Program-made: the position numbers and the translations under genes
Part shown: piece after piece, positions 8,379 to 17,750 of the stretch
How the letters are laid out: each line of letters begins with the position of its first letter
How positions within the stretch are numbered: position 1 is the stretch's first letter
Source: Pseudomonas sp. LD120
Lineage (GTDB): Bacteria; Pseudomonadota; Gammaproteobacteria; Pseudomonadales; Pseudomonadaceae
Direction of reading: 5' to 3'
DNA: 64,000 bases
NCBI RefSeq assembly: GCF_009861525.1
Contig: NZ_WVHL01000005.1
Span: forward strand, 1,736,001-1,800,000
Notes under the pieces: model-generated
The model's input: only the letters and a program-made list of their open reading frames with translations
Databases searched by the model: none
What the model was told of the DNA's origin: nothing

Positions 8379-8837
8379 TCAATTCTCCAGAACGTCGAGC
8401 AGGCCGAGGGGCAGTGGCACGTCCATGACCCGGTCGAACAACCAATAGAGGCCAATGCTGAGCAGGCTGATGATCAGCAGGCTGAGCAGCCAGCGGCCGC
8501 CGTAAAGCCGGGCCATGGGAACCCCGGCGAGAATGCTGGCAACGATGAACCCGAGGGGTTCGAAGGTGCCGGCAAACAGCAAAAGCAAGGCCACGCAAAC
8601 CCCGATCTTGGTCAGGGTGGCGCGATCCAGTGGTGGTTCGTCCTCGCTGTGCTGAATTGGAGTGGGCCGAAAGAGCAGGTACAGCAGGGCGATGGCCATC
8701 AGCCCGAGCATCAGCAAAGGAAAGGCCCTTGGGCCCACAGGTTCGTAGGAAAAGGCCGCTTGGTACGGCCAGGCCATCAGTGCCAGTCCGGCACAGGCCA
8801 GCAGCAGCACCGCAGCGAAAATACGTTGAACGAGCAT
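8379..8837 (-). CDS. tctB: Tripartite tricarboxylate transporter, small permease subunit TctB
   Basis: A 152-residue membrane protein with four predicted helices, the usual TctB layout. The GPRAFPLLM segment after the first helix is typical of the family. It partners TctA in the inner membrane. The ATG at 8835-8837 is preceded by AGGAG (reverse strand) and is preferred over a start 17 codons upstream. It lies between tctC and tctA with a one-base gap to the latter. Confidence 0.88.
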   Translation of the reverse strand: MLVQRIFAAVLLLACAGLALMAWPYQAAFSYEPVGPRAFPLLMLGLMAIALLYLLFRPTPIQHSEDEPPLDRATLTKIGVCVALLLLFAGTFEPLGFIVASILAGVPMARLYGGRWLLSLLIISLLSIGLYWLFDRVMDVPLPLGLLDVLEN

Positions 8838-8895
8838 GGCTAACTCCTGGGCGCGGCCCTCGACGCGCGAGGGCCGGGCCGTCAGCAAGGGGCGG

Positions 8896-9882
8896 TCACT
8901 GAATCAGGCCGAACTCTTTGGCCAGGATCTTGTAGTCGGCCACTTGTTTTTTTACGTAGGTGTCCAGCTCAGGGCCGGTCATGGCGAAGGGGAACAGCTC
9001 GCGCTGGTCGCGCAGTTTGGCGAAGTCTTCGGAAGCCAGCAGCTTGTCGAATGCGTTTTTCCACCAGACGTATTCTTCGTCGGTGACTTTCGGCCCGAGG
9101 TAGAAACCGCGCACCACCGGCCAGACGATGTCGTAGCCCTGTTCCTTGGCGGTAGGAATGTCTTTCATTTCCGGGTCATCCAGGCGCTGTTCGGAGAACA
9201 CCGCCAGCAGGCGCATGTTGCCCGCCTCGATGTGTGGCATGGAGTCGGAGATGTCGGTGCTGCCGACCTGGATGTGGCCGCCCAGTAACGCCGTGGCAAT
9301 TTCACCACCACCTTCCAGGGCAACGTAACGCAGGTCCCGTGGGTTGATCCCGGCGGCCTTGGCGATCAGCGCGGTCTGCATCCAGTCTTGGCTGCCCACG
9401 GTGCCGCCCGAGCCGATGACGACCTTGCTCGGGTCTTTCTTCAGGGCCTGGACCAGATCGTCGAGGGTCTTGTAGGGCGAATCGTTTTTCACCGCGATGG
9501 CGCCGTAGCTGGTGCCCACTGCCGCCAGCCAGCGCACCGCGCTTTCGTCGAAACGACCGAACTTGCCCTGGGCCAGATTCAGCAGCGAGCCGCTGGACCA
9601 GGCCACCAGCGTTCCGGCGTCGGCGGGACGTTGGGCCACCACGGCGTTGTAGGCCACGGCACCGACGCCACCGGGCATGTAGGTCACTCGCATGGGTTTG
9701 CTGAGGATCTTTTCGTTGACCAGGGCGCTTTGCGCCAGCTTGCAGGTCAAGTCGAAGCCGCCGCCAGGGGAGGCCGGGGCGATGCATTCCGGGCGCTTGG
9801 GCTCGGCGGATGCGGCCATTAACTGGCCGGCGAACAGCATGCAACCGGTGGCGAGGGCGAGGGTACGCAATGAAAGGTTCAT
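8896..9882 (-). CDS. tctC: Tricarboxylate-binding periplasmic protein TctC
   Basis: A 328-residue extracytoplasmic receptor of the TctC/Bug family. A signal peptide (MNLSLRTLALATGCMLFAGQ) ends near residue 24 at an LMAASA region. The mature start PECIAPASPGGGFDLTCKLA contains the PxxPGGGxD loop that binds carboxylates in this family, and PGGVGAVAYN is a second conserved block. It captures citrate or related tricarboxylates for TctA/TctB. The ATG at 9880-9882 gives the clean signal peptide; upstream codons in the same frame do not. It is the second gene of the opdH-tctC-tctB-tctA operon. Confidence 0.92.
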   Translation of the reverse strand: MNLSLRTLALATGCMLFAGQLMAASAEPKRPECIAPASPGGGFDLTCKLAQSALVNEKILSKPMRVTYMPGGVGAVAYNAVVAQRPADAGTLVAWSSGSLLNLAQGKFGRFDESAVRWLAAVGTSYGAIAVKNDSPYKTLDDLVQALKKDPSKVVIGSGGTVGSQDWMQTALIAKAAGINPRDLRYVALEGGGEIATALLGGHIQVGSTDISDSMPHIEAGNMRLLAVFSEQRLDDPEMKDIPTAKEQGYDIVWPVVRGFYLGPKVTDEEYVWWKNAFDKLLASEDFAKLRDQRELFPFAMTGPELDTYVKKQVADYKILAKEFGLIQ

Positions 9883-9941
9883 GAGGGTCTCCACAGGAGT
9901 TGTTGTAGGTCTGTCTGTTTCAGAGGGCCAGGCGTGTGGGG

Positions 9942-11234
9942 TTACCACAGGGCCAGGCTGTAGCTCACCAGCAGGCGCACTTCATCGGCATCGCGAGCCG
10001 AGTAATTGGAACGGTAGGTGGCATTGCGCAGGCGCACGGCGACATCCTTGAGGGTGCCGCTTTGCACGACGTACTTGATCTCGGTATCGCGTTCCCACTC
10101 TTTGCCGGTGTCACCGTTTTTCAGGGCGATGTTGTCGCCACTGATGTAACGGGTCATGAAGCTCAGGCCAGGAATCCCCAGCTTGGCGAAGTCGTAGTCG
10201 TAGCGGGCTTGCCAGGAGCGCTCATCGGCGCCGGCGAAGTCATTGATCTGCACGAAGTTCACCAGGTACGGGTCGCTGCCATCCACGTAGGGGAAGGCGC
10301 TGTCACCGGACAGGTGCTGGTAGCCCGCGCTGAGTTTATGGCCATTGAGGGCGTAGCTCAGCAAACCGTTGAGGGCGGTGTTGTCGATCTTGCCGCCGCG
10401 GGCCTGGCCCTGGTCGTCGCTGATGGCCAGGCGCAGGTCGCTGGAGAAGGTGCCCGGGCCCATGGACTGCGAAGTCACCAGGCCAAGGAAGTGCTGCTGG
10501 TAGACATCGTCCAGTTGGGCGAAGTGGTAGCGGCCGGTGATTTTGTCGCTGAACTTGTAGTCCAGGCCGCCAAAATTGAAATGTTTGCCGATTGCGCTGC
10601 CGGCGAAACGGCTGTTCTTGTTGTTGAGGCGAATGTCCTCGTAGTTGCTGTCATCGCGATCCTTGACCTTGTTCAGGCGGCCACCGGTGAAGGTCAGGTT
10701 CTTGATCTCCTTGGAGGTCAGCAAACCGCCTTCGAAGGTCTGCGGCAGGATGCGCCCGTCGTTGGACTTGAGGATCGGTAACTCGGGGATCAGGCTGCCG
10801 AATTTCAGTTCGGTGGCGGAGATTTTCACTTTGCCGGTCAGGCCGAGCTTGGAGTACTCGTTGGCCGCGCGTCCGTCATCGTGAGTGGGCAGCAGGCCGG
10901 TGCCGGCGCGGTCGGGGCTGGAGTCGAGCTTGACCCCGAGCATGCCCAAGGCGTCCAGGCCGAAACCCACGGTGCCCTCGGTGTAGCCCGATTGCAGATT
11001 GAGCATGAAGCCCTGGGCCCACTCATCGCGTTTGGATTGCTGGGCGCTGGTGCCGTCGCGAAAGTCGCGGTTGAAGTACATGTTGCGGGTTTCGAAAGTG
11101 GCGCTGCTGTCTTCGAAGAAGGCGGCCTGGCAGAGCGGGGCGAAACCGGCAAGGGCGGCAGCACCGGCCAGAGCCGTCGGACTCAGACGGGGAAAACGAG
11201 CAGGCAGCGCAGCTTGAGGGTGGATGGATGGCAT
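9942..11234 (-). CDS. opdH: OprD-family porin for tricarboxylates
   Basis: A 430-residue outer-membrane porin with a signal peptide ending near CQAAF (about residue 38), then FFEDSSATFETRNMYFNRDF, the standard OprD-family beginning. The alternating hydrophobic pattern and the C-terminal LLVSYSLALW (terminal aromatic for barrel assembly) fit an 18-stranded barrel. In P. aeruginosa OpdH occupies the same position ahead of tctC and passes tricarboxylates such as cis-aconitate. The start is preceded by GGAG. An A-rich Hfq/Crc-type motif lies just upstream of the ribosome site, and the promoter region carries a tandem 11-bp repeat, a likely TctD site. Confidence 0.9.
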   Translation of the reverse strand: MPSIHPQAALPARFPRLSPTALAGAAALAGFAPLCQAAFFEDSSATFETRNMYFNRDFRDGTSAQQSKRDEWAQGFMLNLQSGYTEGTVGFGLDALGMLGVKLDSSPDRAGTGLLPTHDDGRAANEYSKLGLTGKVKISATELKFGSLIPELPILKSNDGRILPQTFEGGLLTSKEIKNLTFTGGRLNKVKDRDDSNYEDIRLNNKNSRFAGSAIGKHFNFGGLDYKFSDKITGRYHFAQLDDVYQQHFLGLVTSQSMGPGTFSSDLRLAISDDQGQARGGKIDNTALNGLLSYALNGHKLSAGYQHLSGDSAFPYVDGSDPYLVNFVQINDFAGADERSWQARYDYDFAKLGIPGLSFMTRYISGDNIALKNGDTGKEWERDTEIKYVVQSGTLKDVAVRLRNATYRSNYSARDADEVRLLVSYSLALW

Positions 11235-11248
11235 TCTGGAGTACTCCG

Positions 11249-11259
11249 TTATTGTTCTT
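11249..11259 (-). promoter_or_regulatory. A-rich Hfq/Crc-type motif in the opdH leader
   Basis: On the reverse strand AAGAACAATAA fits the AAnAAnAA pattern bound by Hfq with Crc in pseudomonads. It lies immediately upstream of the opdH Shine-Dalgarno region, where binding would block translation when preferred carbon sources are present. Confidence 0.6.
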
Positions 11260-11348
11260 ATTTTGACGAAAACGCTTCAAGGCGTTTTGCGTGTCAGCGA
11301 CCATCACGGCCAGGGCAGTCGGGGCTGCCCTTGGGCGGACTCTAAAGG

Positions 11349-11370
11349 GCTAACCTTTCGCTAACCTTTC
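11349..11370. promoter_or_regulatory. Tandem 11-bp direct repeat, candidate TctD binding site
   Basis: GCTAACCTTTC occurs twice without a gap (11349-11359 and 11360-11370). OmpR/PhoB-type regulators, to which TctD belongs, usually bind direct half-sites repeated at 11-bp intervals. The site lies between the divergent opdH and tctD genes, 115 bp upstream of opdH and 99 bp upstream of tctD. Confidence 0.55.
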
Positions 11371-11394
11371 ATTGCGTTTTCACGGTTTTCGGGC

Positions 11395-11422
11395 TTCACA
11401 GCGACGGTTGCAGCGGTACACT
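11395..11422 (+). promoter_or_regulatory. Sigma-70 type promoter candidate for tctDE
   Basis: TTCACA at 11395-11400, a 16-bp spacer and TACACT at 11417-11422, about 48 bp before the tctD start and just downstream of the tandem repeat. Confidence 0.4.
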
Positions 11423-11469
11423 CCGCGCCAAAGAGTGGCGTCGATCCCCCAGAAACGAGGTAAGTTTCC

Positions 11470-12141
11470 ATGCGAGTCCTGCTCGTTGAAGACCATCTGC
11501 AACTGGCCGAAAGTGTCGCCCAGGCGCTCAAGACCACGGGTTTGACCGTGGATGTGCTGCACGATGGGGTGGCCGCCGATCTGGCCCTGGGCAGTGAGGA
11601 ATACGCCATGGCGATCCTCGATGTCGGCCTACCGCGCATGGACGGTTTCGAGGTGCTGGCGCGCCTGCGGGCCCGGGGCAAGAACCTGCCGGTGCTGATG
11701 CTCACCGCTCGCAGCGACGTCAAGGATCGGGTTCATGGCTTGAATCTGGGGGCCGACGACTACTTGGCCAAACCTTTCGAACTCACTGAGTTGGAAGCCC
11801 GGGTCAAGGCGCTGTTGCGCCGGAGCGTGCTGGGCGGTGAACGCCAGCAGCGTTGCGGGGGGCTGATCTATGACTTGGATACCCGGCGTTTTGCCCTGGG
11901 CGAAGAATTGCTGAACCTGACTTCCCGCGAGCAAGCGGTGCTTGAGGCACTGATCGCCCGTCCCGGTCGGGTGATGAGCAAGGAGCAGTTGGCGTCCCAG
12001 GTCTTTGGCCTGGACGAGGAGGCCAGCCCGGACGCCATCGAAATCTACATCCATCGTCTGCGCAAGAAGCTTGATGGGCATGCGGTCGCCATCGTCACCT
12101 TCCGTGGTCTGGGTTACTTGCTGGAAAGCCGCGATGCATAA
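11470..12141 (+). CDS. tctD: Response regulator TctD (OmpR/PhoB family)
   Basis: A 223-residue two-domain regulator. The receiver domain (1-115) has the acidic pair VEDH, the phospho-acceptor Asp51 in AILDVGLPRMDG, and Lys101 in DDYLAKPF. The winged-helix output domain (about 125-222) has LTSREQAVLEAL and the recognition segment DAIEIYIHRLRKKL. It should activate the divergent opdH-tctCBA genes when TctE senses tricarboxylates. It overlaps tctE by 8 bp, so the pair is translationally coupled. Placement matches P. aeruginosa tctD as recalled. Confidence 0.9.
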   Translation: MRVLLVEDHLQLAESVAQALKTTGLTVDVLHDGVAADLALGSEEYAMAILDVGLPRMDGFEVLARLRARGKNLPVLMLTARSDVKDRVHGLNLGADDYLAKPFELTELEARVKALLRRSVLGGERQQRCGGLIYDLDTRRFALGEELLNLTSREQAVLEALIARPGRVMSKEQLASQVFGLDEEASPDAIEIYIHRLRKKLDGHAVAIVTFRGLGYLLESRDA

Positions 12142-13519
12142 GCCCAGCAGCCTGCGGTGGCGATTATTGTGGAACCTGGCGCTGTTGTTGGTGGTGTTGA
12201 TGTTGGCCAGCGGTCTGAGTGCCTATTGGAACGGTCGCGAGGCTGCCGACACCGCTTATGACCGAACCCTGCTGGCCTCGGCGCGGACCATCGCGGCCGG
12301 CCTGTCTCAGCGTGACGGCAGCCTCAGCGCCAATGTGCCCTACGTGGCCCTGGATACCTTTGCCTACGACAGTGCCGGGCGTATTTACTACCAGGTCAAC
12401 GACATTCACCAGCAACTGATCTCCGGTTATGAAAACCTGCCCGGGCCGCCACCGGGCACCCCGCGTACTGATGATTATCCGGCCTTGGCGCGTTTCTATG
12501 ACGCCATTTATCAGGGCCAGAATGTGCGGGTGGTCAGTCTGCTCAAGGCGGTCAGTGAGCCGAACATGAATGGCATGGCGGAGATCCGCGTGGCCGAAAC
12601 CGAAGAGGCGCGGGTCGCCATGGCCCGAAGCCTGATGGCCGATACCCTGTTGCGCTTGGGGATGTTGGCAATCGGCGCCTTGCTGCTGGTGTGGTTTGCG
12701 GTGAGTGCGGCCTTGCGGCCATTGGAACGCTTGCGCAGTGCCGTGGAGGAGCGCCAGCCGGATGACCTGCGGCCCTTGCCCCTGGTGTCGGTGCAGCGCG
12801 AGTTGTGGCCACTGGTCAGCGCCTTGAACCATTTCACCGAGCGCTTGCGCGGACAGTTTGAGCGTCAGTCGCAGTTCATTGCCGACGCCGCACACGAGTT
12901 GCGTACACCGCTGGCGGCACTTAAGGCCCGTCTTGAGTTGGGCCTGCGTTCGAACGAGCCGGACACCTGGCGCTCGACCCTGGAATGCGCGGCTCAGGGC
13001 ACCGATCGCTTGACCCATTTGGCCAATCAGCTGCTGTCCCTGGCTCGGGTGGAAAATGGTGCCTGGGCCATCTCCGAGGGGGGCGCGCAGCTACTCGACC
13101 TTAGCCAACTGGCCCGTGAACTCGGGATGGCCATGGCGCCTTTGGCCCACGCCCGAGGCGTGGCGCTGGCCCTGGAGGCCGACGAGCCGGTGTGGCTCAA
13201 AGGCGAGCCGACCTTGCTCAATGAGCTGCTGAGCAACTTGGTGGACAACGCCCTGGCCCATACCCCGTCGGGCGGCAATGTGGTGCTGCGGGTGTCCGCG
13301 CCGGGGGTGCTGGAGGTGGAGGATGACGGGCCGGGTATTCCCCTGGAGGATCGTGGCCGGGTCTTTGAACGCTTCTACCGGCGCAATCAGCAGGTTGCCG
13401 GTTCAGGCTTGGGGCTGGCGATCGTGGGTGAAATCTGTCGCGCCCATCTGGCCCAAATCAGTCTGCACGACGGCGAGCCCACGGGGTTGAAGGTGCGGGT
13501 GAGCTTCATCGCAGACTGA
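12134..13519 (+). CDS. tctE: Sensor histidine kinase TctE
   Basis: A 461-residue membrane kinase. Helix 1 (about 12-30) and helix 2 (about 172-192) flank a periplasmic sensor of about 140 residues. A HAMP-like linker leads to the H-box QFIADAAHELRTPLAALKAR with His254 as phosphorylation site. The ATP-binding domain has LLSNLVDNALAHTPSGG, EDDGPGIP and GSGLGLAIV. It phosphorylates TctD. The ATG at 12134 overlaps the tctD stop by 8 bp and opens directly into helix 1; the frame remains open upstream but that part lies inside tctD. It ends 4 bp before the convergent HDOD gene. Confidence 0.9.
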   Translation: MHKPSSLRWRLLWNLALLLVVLMLASGLSAYWNGREAADTAYDRTLLASARTIAAGLSQRDGSLSANVPYVALDTFAYDSAGRIYYQVNDIHQQLISGYENLPGPPPGTPRTDDYPALARFYDAIYQGQNVRVVSLLKAVSEPNMNGMAEIRVAETEEARVAMARSLMADTLLRLGMLAIGALLLVWFAVSAALRPLERLRSAVEERQPDDLRPLPLVSVQRELWPLVSALNHFTERLRGQFERQSQFIADAAHELRTPLAALKARLELGLRSNEPDTWRSTLECAAQGTDRLTHLANQLLSLARVENGAWAISEGGAQLLDLSQLARELGMAMAPLAHARGVALALEADEPVWLKGEPTLLNELLSNLVDNALAHTPSGGNVVLRVSAPGVLEVEDDGPGIPLEDRGRVFERFYRRNQQVAGSGLGLAIVGEICRAHLAQISLHDGEPTGLKVRVSFIAD

Positions 13520-13523
13520 GGGT

Positions 13524-14345
13524 TCAGTAGAGCATTGAACGTGATTCTTGCAGATCGTCGTGGAGGGTTTTGTTGTCTGGATCGACTCCCAGCTTCTTGA
13601 AGGCTGGCACGTTGAGGATGTCGACGCGTGCCAGCGGGTGATCGGTGTCTTTGTGGCAATACAGCATCGCTACCTGGACCAGATCGACGTAGTCGATCTT
13701 GGCAGACTGGCGGCTGAGTTCCAGGTAGTGCATGGGAATTTCCACCAACTGTTCGGGGAATTCCCAGACCCGCAGCAGTTTGTTTCCCAGCAGTGGGTGA
13801 ATGCTTTCAATCACGTGATTCAGGCTGACCGGATCGGACAGCAGTTCGTAGTGATCTTCGGCGTAGGTGAGAATCGGCAGTACGCCGATCTGGTGCACCA
13901 AGCCGCCCAGCGCTGCCTGGTCGGGTTTGAGCTGGGTGTGGTTGCGGCACAGGGCATAGCTGACCCCGGCCACTTCTAGGCTGCGGCGCCAGACGTCGTG
14001 CATTTTCTGCGCGACCACTTCAGAGCGGGCATTGAAGATCTGCTCCATCACCAGGCCGATGGCCAGGTTGCTGCTGTAATTGACCCCCAGGCGAGTGATG
14101 GCGGTGTGCAAGTCGGTGACTTCCTGGGCCGCTCGCAGCAATGGGCTGTTGACCACCTTGATCAGCCGCGCCGACAACGCAGTATCGCGGCCAATGACTT
14201 TGCTTAGGCTGCTGACGCTGATTTCCGGGTCTTCGGCGGCCTGGCGAATCTGCATGGCCACCTCCGGTAGGGTTGGCAGAACCAGATCATCGTTGTCGAT
14301 GGCCTCTACCAAATCCTGTTGGACCTTTTCCGCCAGCTCAGTCAT
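13524..14345 (-). CDS. HDOD-domain protein
   Basis: A 273-residue cytoplasmic protein made essentially of one HDOD domain (about residues 15-215), beginning LPTLPEVAMQIRQAAEDPE. Characteristic blocks are SLSKVIGRDTALSARLIKVVNS and AITRLGVNYSSNLAIGLVM. HDOD domains are related to HD phosphohydrolases but lack the full metal ligands, so no catalysis is expected; members act in signalling or stress responses. The exact role is unknown. Convergent with tctE (4-bp gap) and followed 38 bp upstream by ygfZ on the same strand, as in P. aeruginosa. Confidence 0.85.
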   Translation of the reverse strand: MTELAEKVQQDLVEAIDNDDLVLPTLPEVAMQIRQAAEDPEISVSSLSKVIGRDTALSARLIKVVNSPLLRAAQEVTDLHTAITRLGVNYSSNLAIGLVMEQIFNARSEVVAQKMHDVWRRSLEVAGVSYALCRNHTQLKPDQAALGGLVHQIGVLPILTYAEDHYELLSDPVSLNHVIESIHPLLGNKLLRVWEFPEQLVEIPMHYLELSRQSAKIDYVDLVQVAMLYCHKDTDHPLARVDILNVPAFKKLGVDPDNKTLHDDLQESRSMLY

Positions 14346-14383
14346 TTCAATTCTCTAGGGTGGGGGCAAAAGGGCGCGGGTGA

Positions 14384-15325
14384 TCAGCGTTGGATTTCGC
14401 GGTCGCGATCCAGTTCGTACGGCAGGTCCAGCAGTTGCAGGCCCGGCCCTTCGAGTGTTCCCAGGTGCAGATGGCCGTCTTCTACGGCCTCGGCTTGCAA
14501 TACGGCCAGCAGTTCCACTTGATCTGGCGCCTGGGCAGCCAGAACCACTTCGCCGACGGCGCTGTGGTGGGTTGGGGAGAACAAGGGGGTGCCGGGTACG
14601 GGGAGTTCGCCGCTGGGCAAGGCGAGGTGATACAGGCGCCGCTTGAGCTTGCCTAGGTACTGCATGCGCGCAACGATTTCCTGGCCGGTGTAGCAGCCTT
14701 TCTTGAAACTGACGCCGCCCACGGCCTGCAGATTGAGCATTTGCGGGATGAACAGTTCACGGGTCTGCGGCATGACTTGGCCAAGGCCGGCGCGGATCTG
14801 GCCCAGCAACCATTGGTTCAGGTCGCCTTGAGGTAACTCTGCGGCCAATTGCTGGCGCAGATGATCGGCGCGTGGCTGGGAAGCCCAAAGTTCGGCTCGG
14901 CCGTTTGACACTCGCACGGCAATCAACTCGTCGGTACGGACCACCGCACCCTCTTCATCGGGCAGTTCAAGGCCCAGGCTGCTGAGCAGGGCTTGTCCGC
15001 CGGTGAGGCCGAAACGTGCCCAACTGGCGCTCTCATCGGCGAGCTTGGCCTTGGAGAATACCGCGTATTTTTTCAGATCCGCCAACTGCGGCTCGATCAG
15101 CTCGCTGGCCATCGCCAGCAGGCAGCCGTCGCCCTGCAGCAGGATGCGGAAGCTCGATTGCATACGGCCTTTCTGGGTGCAGCGGGCGCCCAGGCTGGAT
15201 TGGCCATCACTGAGGTAGTTGAGGTTGCAGGTCAACTGGCCCTGAAGGAATTTGCTGGCATCAGGGCCGCGGACGGCGAGCACGCCTTCGTGGGACAGGG
15301 GGCAGAAAAAAGCGGAGTCAGCCAT
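14384..15325 (-). CDS. ygfZ: Folate-binding YgfZ/CAF17-type iron-sulfur repair protein
   Basis: A 313-residue protein of the glycine-cleavage T-like family. The family signature KGCYTGQE is present at 209-216 with the essential Cys211. YgfZ binds folate and supports assembly or repair of iron-sulfur clusters in enzymes such as MiaB. Length is typical. It is transcribed away from sdhE, which serves succinate dehydrogenase, another iron-sulfur enzyme. Confidence 0.88.
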   Translation of the reverse strand: MADSAFFCPLSHEGVLAVRGPDASKFLQGQLTCNLNYLSDGQSSLGARCTQKGRMQSSFRILLQGDGCLLAMASELIEPQLADLKKYAVFSKAKLADESASWARFGLTGGQALLSSLGLELPDEEGAVVRTDELIAVRVSNGRAELWASQPRADHLRQQLAAELPQGDLNQWLLGQIRAGLGQVMPQTRELFIPQMLNLQAVGGVSFKKGCYTGQEIVARMQYLGKLKRRLYHLALPSGELPVPGTPLFSPTHHSAVGEVVLAAQAPDQVELLAVLQAEAVEDGHLHLGTLEGPGLQLLDLPYELDRDREIQR

Positions 15326-15474
15326 GGTTCATCGCAGGGTAAAAAGTCTGGGGCACATGATAAGGGGGCGCCCCTGAAATGGATAGTTCACAAAGGATAG
15401 TCGGTGACCGACCAAAGCCGACTGTCCTCCGGTGCCTCGGGCTGTATACTTGCGCTCTATTTGAGGAGCGCTCC

Positions 15475-15729
15475 ATGGTTGAAGATGTTGAACTGAATCG
15501 CCTCTACTGGCACAGCCGTCGCGGCATGCTTGAGCTGGATGTGTTGCTGGTGCCGTTCGTCCGCGAGGTGTACCCGCATCTCAATGAGCTTGATCGCGAA
15601 TGCTATCGCAAGCTGCTGGAGTGTGAAGATCAGGACATGTTTGGCTGGTTCATGGAGCGCAGCGAGTCCGAGGACCCTGAGCTGCAGCGCATGGTCCGCA
15701 TGATTCTGGACCGTGTCCAACCCAAGTAA
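15475..15729 (+). CDS. sdhE: Succinate dehydrogenase flavin assembly factor SdhE
   Basis: An 84-residue protein of the SdhE/Sdh5 (DUF339) family that promotes covalent attachment of FAD to the flavoprotein subunits of succinate dehydrogenase and fumarate reductase. The signature RGMLELD lies at 16-22, and the acidic helical segment [10 protein letters not shown] follows, as expected. The ATG at 15475 is preceded by GAGGAG and gives the normal length; a longer open frame upstream is leader sequence. It overlaps the ygfX-like gene by 17 bp. Confidence 0.9.
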   Translation: MVEDVELNRLYWHSRRGMLELDVLLVPFVREVYPHLNELDRECYRKLLECEDQDMFGWFMERSESEDPELQRMVRMILDRVQPK

Positions 15730-16165
15730 GCTGTTCGAGTGCCGCTGGCGTGCCTCACGGCAACTGCTGGCGGCCTACCTCCTGGCTCAGGCGTTCGCTC
15801 TGGGCGCCTTTTCCCTTCTGGATATTCCATTTTTCGCCAAGGCGCTGGGGGTTTTTCTGTGCCTGTCTCACGGCGTTTGGGTACTGCCCCGGCAGATTCT
15901 GTTGAGCCATCCCCGCGCATTCAGCGGCTTGCGGCATTCGGCGCAAGGCTGGCAGTTGTGGAGTGCTGCCCAGGGTTGGCAGGCGGTGCAATTGCAGCCC
16001 GATAGCCTGGCGGTGCCATTGCTGGTGGTGCTGCGCTTTCGTTTGAAGGGGGAGCGCCGGGTTCGTTCAATCTGCGTGCCGCGCGATGCGCAGGCGGCCG
16101 ATGAGCATCGGCGCCTGCGGGTGAGGCTCAAGTTCAGCCGGCGTAGGTGGGCGGCAGCAGAATAG
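15713..16165 (+). CDS. YgfX (CptA)-like membrane protein
   Basis: A 150-residue protein with two hydrophobic segments (about 18-35 and 38-58) and a basic C-terminal tail, the layout of YgfX/CptA proteins found beside sdhE in gammaproteobacteria. Enterobacterial YgfX has been proposed as a toxin acting on cytoskeletal proteins with SdhE as partner; whether this applies in Pseudomonas is unclear. The GTG start at 15713 lies inside sdhE (17-bp overlap). The last 32 bp overlap the 3' end of the convergent nadB gene. Confidence 0.7.
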   Translation: MSNPSKLFECRWRASRQLLAAYLLAQAFALGAFSLLDIPFFAKALGVFLCLSHGVWVLPRQILLSHPRAFSGLRHSAQGWQLWSAAQGWQAVQLQPDSLAVPLLVVLRFRLKGERRVRSICVPRDAQAADEHRRLRVRLKFSRRRWAAAE

Positions 16166-17750
16166 TGTCCCGTGCCTCAGGCAGCATTTGTGGGTAGTCC
16201 AGGGTGTAGTGCAGGCCGCGACTTTCCTTGCGCTCCATGGCCGAGAGGATCATCAGTTCGGCGACCTGGGCCAGGTTGCGCAACTCGATCAGGTCACGGC
16301 TGACTCGGTAGTTGCTGTAGAACTCGTCGATCTCATCCAATAGCAGGCGTACCCGATGTTGCGCCCGTTGCAGGCGCTTGTTGGTGCGCACAATACCTAC
16401 GTAGTCCCACATGAATCGCCGCAGTTCGTCCCAGTTGTGCGCAATGATCACATCCTCATCGGAGTCGGTGACTTGGCTGGCGTCCCAGGAGGGCAGGGCG
16501 ACCGGGATCGACACCTGCGGCAACTGCTGAAGGATGTCGGCCGCTGCCGAGCGAGCGTAGACAAAGCATTCCAGCAGTGAGTTGCTGGCCATGCGATTGG
16601 CACCGTGCAGGCCAGTGAAACTGGTTTCGCCAATGGCGTACAGTCCGGGCACATCGGTGCGACCTTGCTGGTCGACCATCACTCCGCCACAGGTGTAATG
16701 GGCCGCCGGCACCACTGGAATTGGCTGCTGTGTGATGTCGATGGAGAACTCCAGGCAGCGCTCATACACAGTGGGGAAGTGGCTTTTGATAAAGGCTTGT
16801 GGTTTGTGGCTGATGTCCAGATAAACGCAGTCGATGCCCAGCCGCTTCATTTCGTGGTCGATGGCCCGAGCGACAATGTCCCGCGGGGCCAGTTCTGCCC
16901 TCGGATCGAAGCGCTGCATGAAGCGCTCGCCATTGGGCAGCTTCAGGTGAGCCCCTTCGCCGCGCAGGGCCTCGGTAATCAGAAAACTCTTGGCCAGGGG
17001 GTGATACAGGCAGGTGGGGTGGAACTGGTTGAATTCCAGATTGGCCACCCGGCAGCCCGAGCGCCAGGCCATGGCGATGCCATCGCCGCAAGCGCCGTCG
17101 GGGTTGCTGGTGTAGAGATAGACCTTGGCCGCTCCGCCTGAAGCGAGAATCACGAAGCGGGCGGCAAAGGTATCGACTTCACCTGTGTCCCGATTGAGCA
17201 CGTAGGCTCCCAGGCAGCGATCGCCGTCCAGACCCAGGCGTTTTTCGGTGATCAGATCGACGGCGACCCGTTGCTCCAGAAGTTCGATGTTGGAGTGTTT
17301 TCGAGCTTGGGTGAGCAAGGTCTTGAAGATGGCTGCGCCAGTGGCGTCCGCGGCATGAATGATCCGTCGGTGACTATGGCCGCCTTCGCGGGTCAGGTGG
17401 AATTCGAAGCTGTTGTCGTCGCTGCTGGCGTCTTCGTCGCGGGTAAAGGGCACCCCTTGATCGATCAGCCACTGGATCGCCTCACGGCTGTGCTCCACGG
17501 TGAAACGCACAGCATCCTCATGGCACAGGCCGCCACCGGCATTGAGGGTGTCATCGACGTGGGATTCAATGGTGTCGGTATCGTCCAGCACCGCCGCCAC
17601 TCCGCCCTGGGCCCAGTAGGTTGAGCCATTGGCAAGGTCGCCTTTGCTCAGGACGGCGATACGCAGGTGGTTGGGCAGGGTCAGGGCCAGGCTCAAGCCG
17701 GCGGCGCCGCTGCCAATCACTAATACATCGTGTTGAAACTGTTGGCTCAT
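16134..17750 (-). CDS. nadB: L-aspartate oxidase
   Basis: A 538-residue FAD enzyme that oxidises L-aspartate to iminoaspartate, the first step of de novo NAD synthesis. The dinucleotide-binding motif [18 protein letters not shown] lies near residue 10, and [33 protein letters not shown] and [20 protein letters not shown] are family signatures. Length is normal. The ATG at 17748-17750 starts [15 protein letters not shown]; earlier in-frame codons are not conserved. It is divergent from algU and overlaps the convergent ygfX gene by 32 bp. No nadA is in the window. Confidence 0.95.
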   Translation of the reverse strand: MSQQFQHDVLVIGSGAAGLSLALTLPNHLRIAVLSKGDLANGSTYWAQGGVAAVLDDTDTIESHVDDTLNAGGGLCHEDAVRFTVEHSREAIQWLIDQGVPFTRDEDASSDDNSFEFHLTREGGHSHRRIIHAADATGAAIFKTLLTQARKHSNIELLEQRVAVDLITEKRLGLDGDRCLGAYVLNRDTGEVDTFAARFVILASGGAAKVYLYTSNPDGACGDGIAMAWRSGCRVANLEFNQFHPTCLYHPLAKSFLITEALRGEGAHLKLPNGERFMQRFDPRAELAPRDIVARAIDHEMKRLGIDCVYLDISHKPQAFIKSHFPTVYERCLEFSIDITQQPIPVVPAAHYTCGGVMVDQQGRTDVPGLYAIGETSFTGLHGANRMASNSLLECFVYARSAAADILQQLPQVSIPVALPSWDASQVTDSDEDVIIAHNWDELRRFMWDYVGIVRTNKRLQRAQHRVRLLLDEIDEFYSNYRVSRDLIELRNLAQVAELMILSAMERKESRGLHYTLDYPQMLPEARDTILLPPTYAG

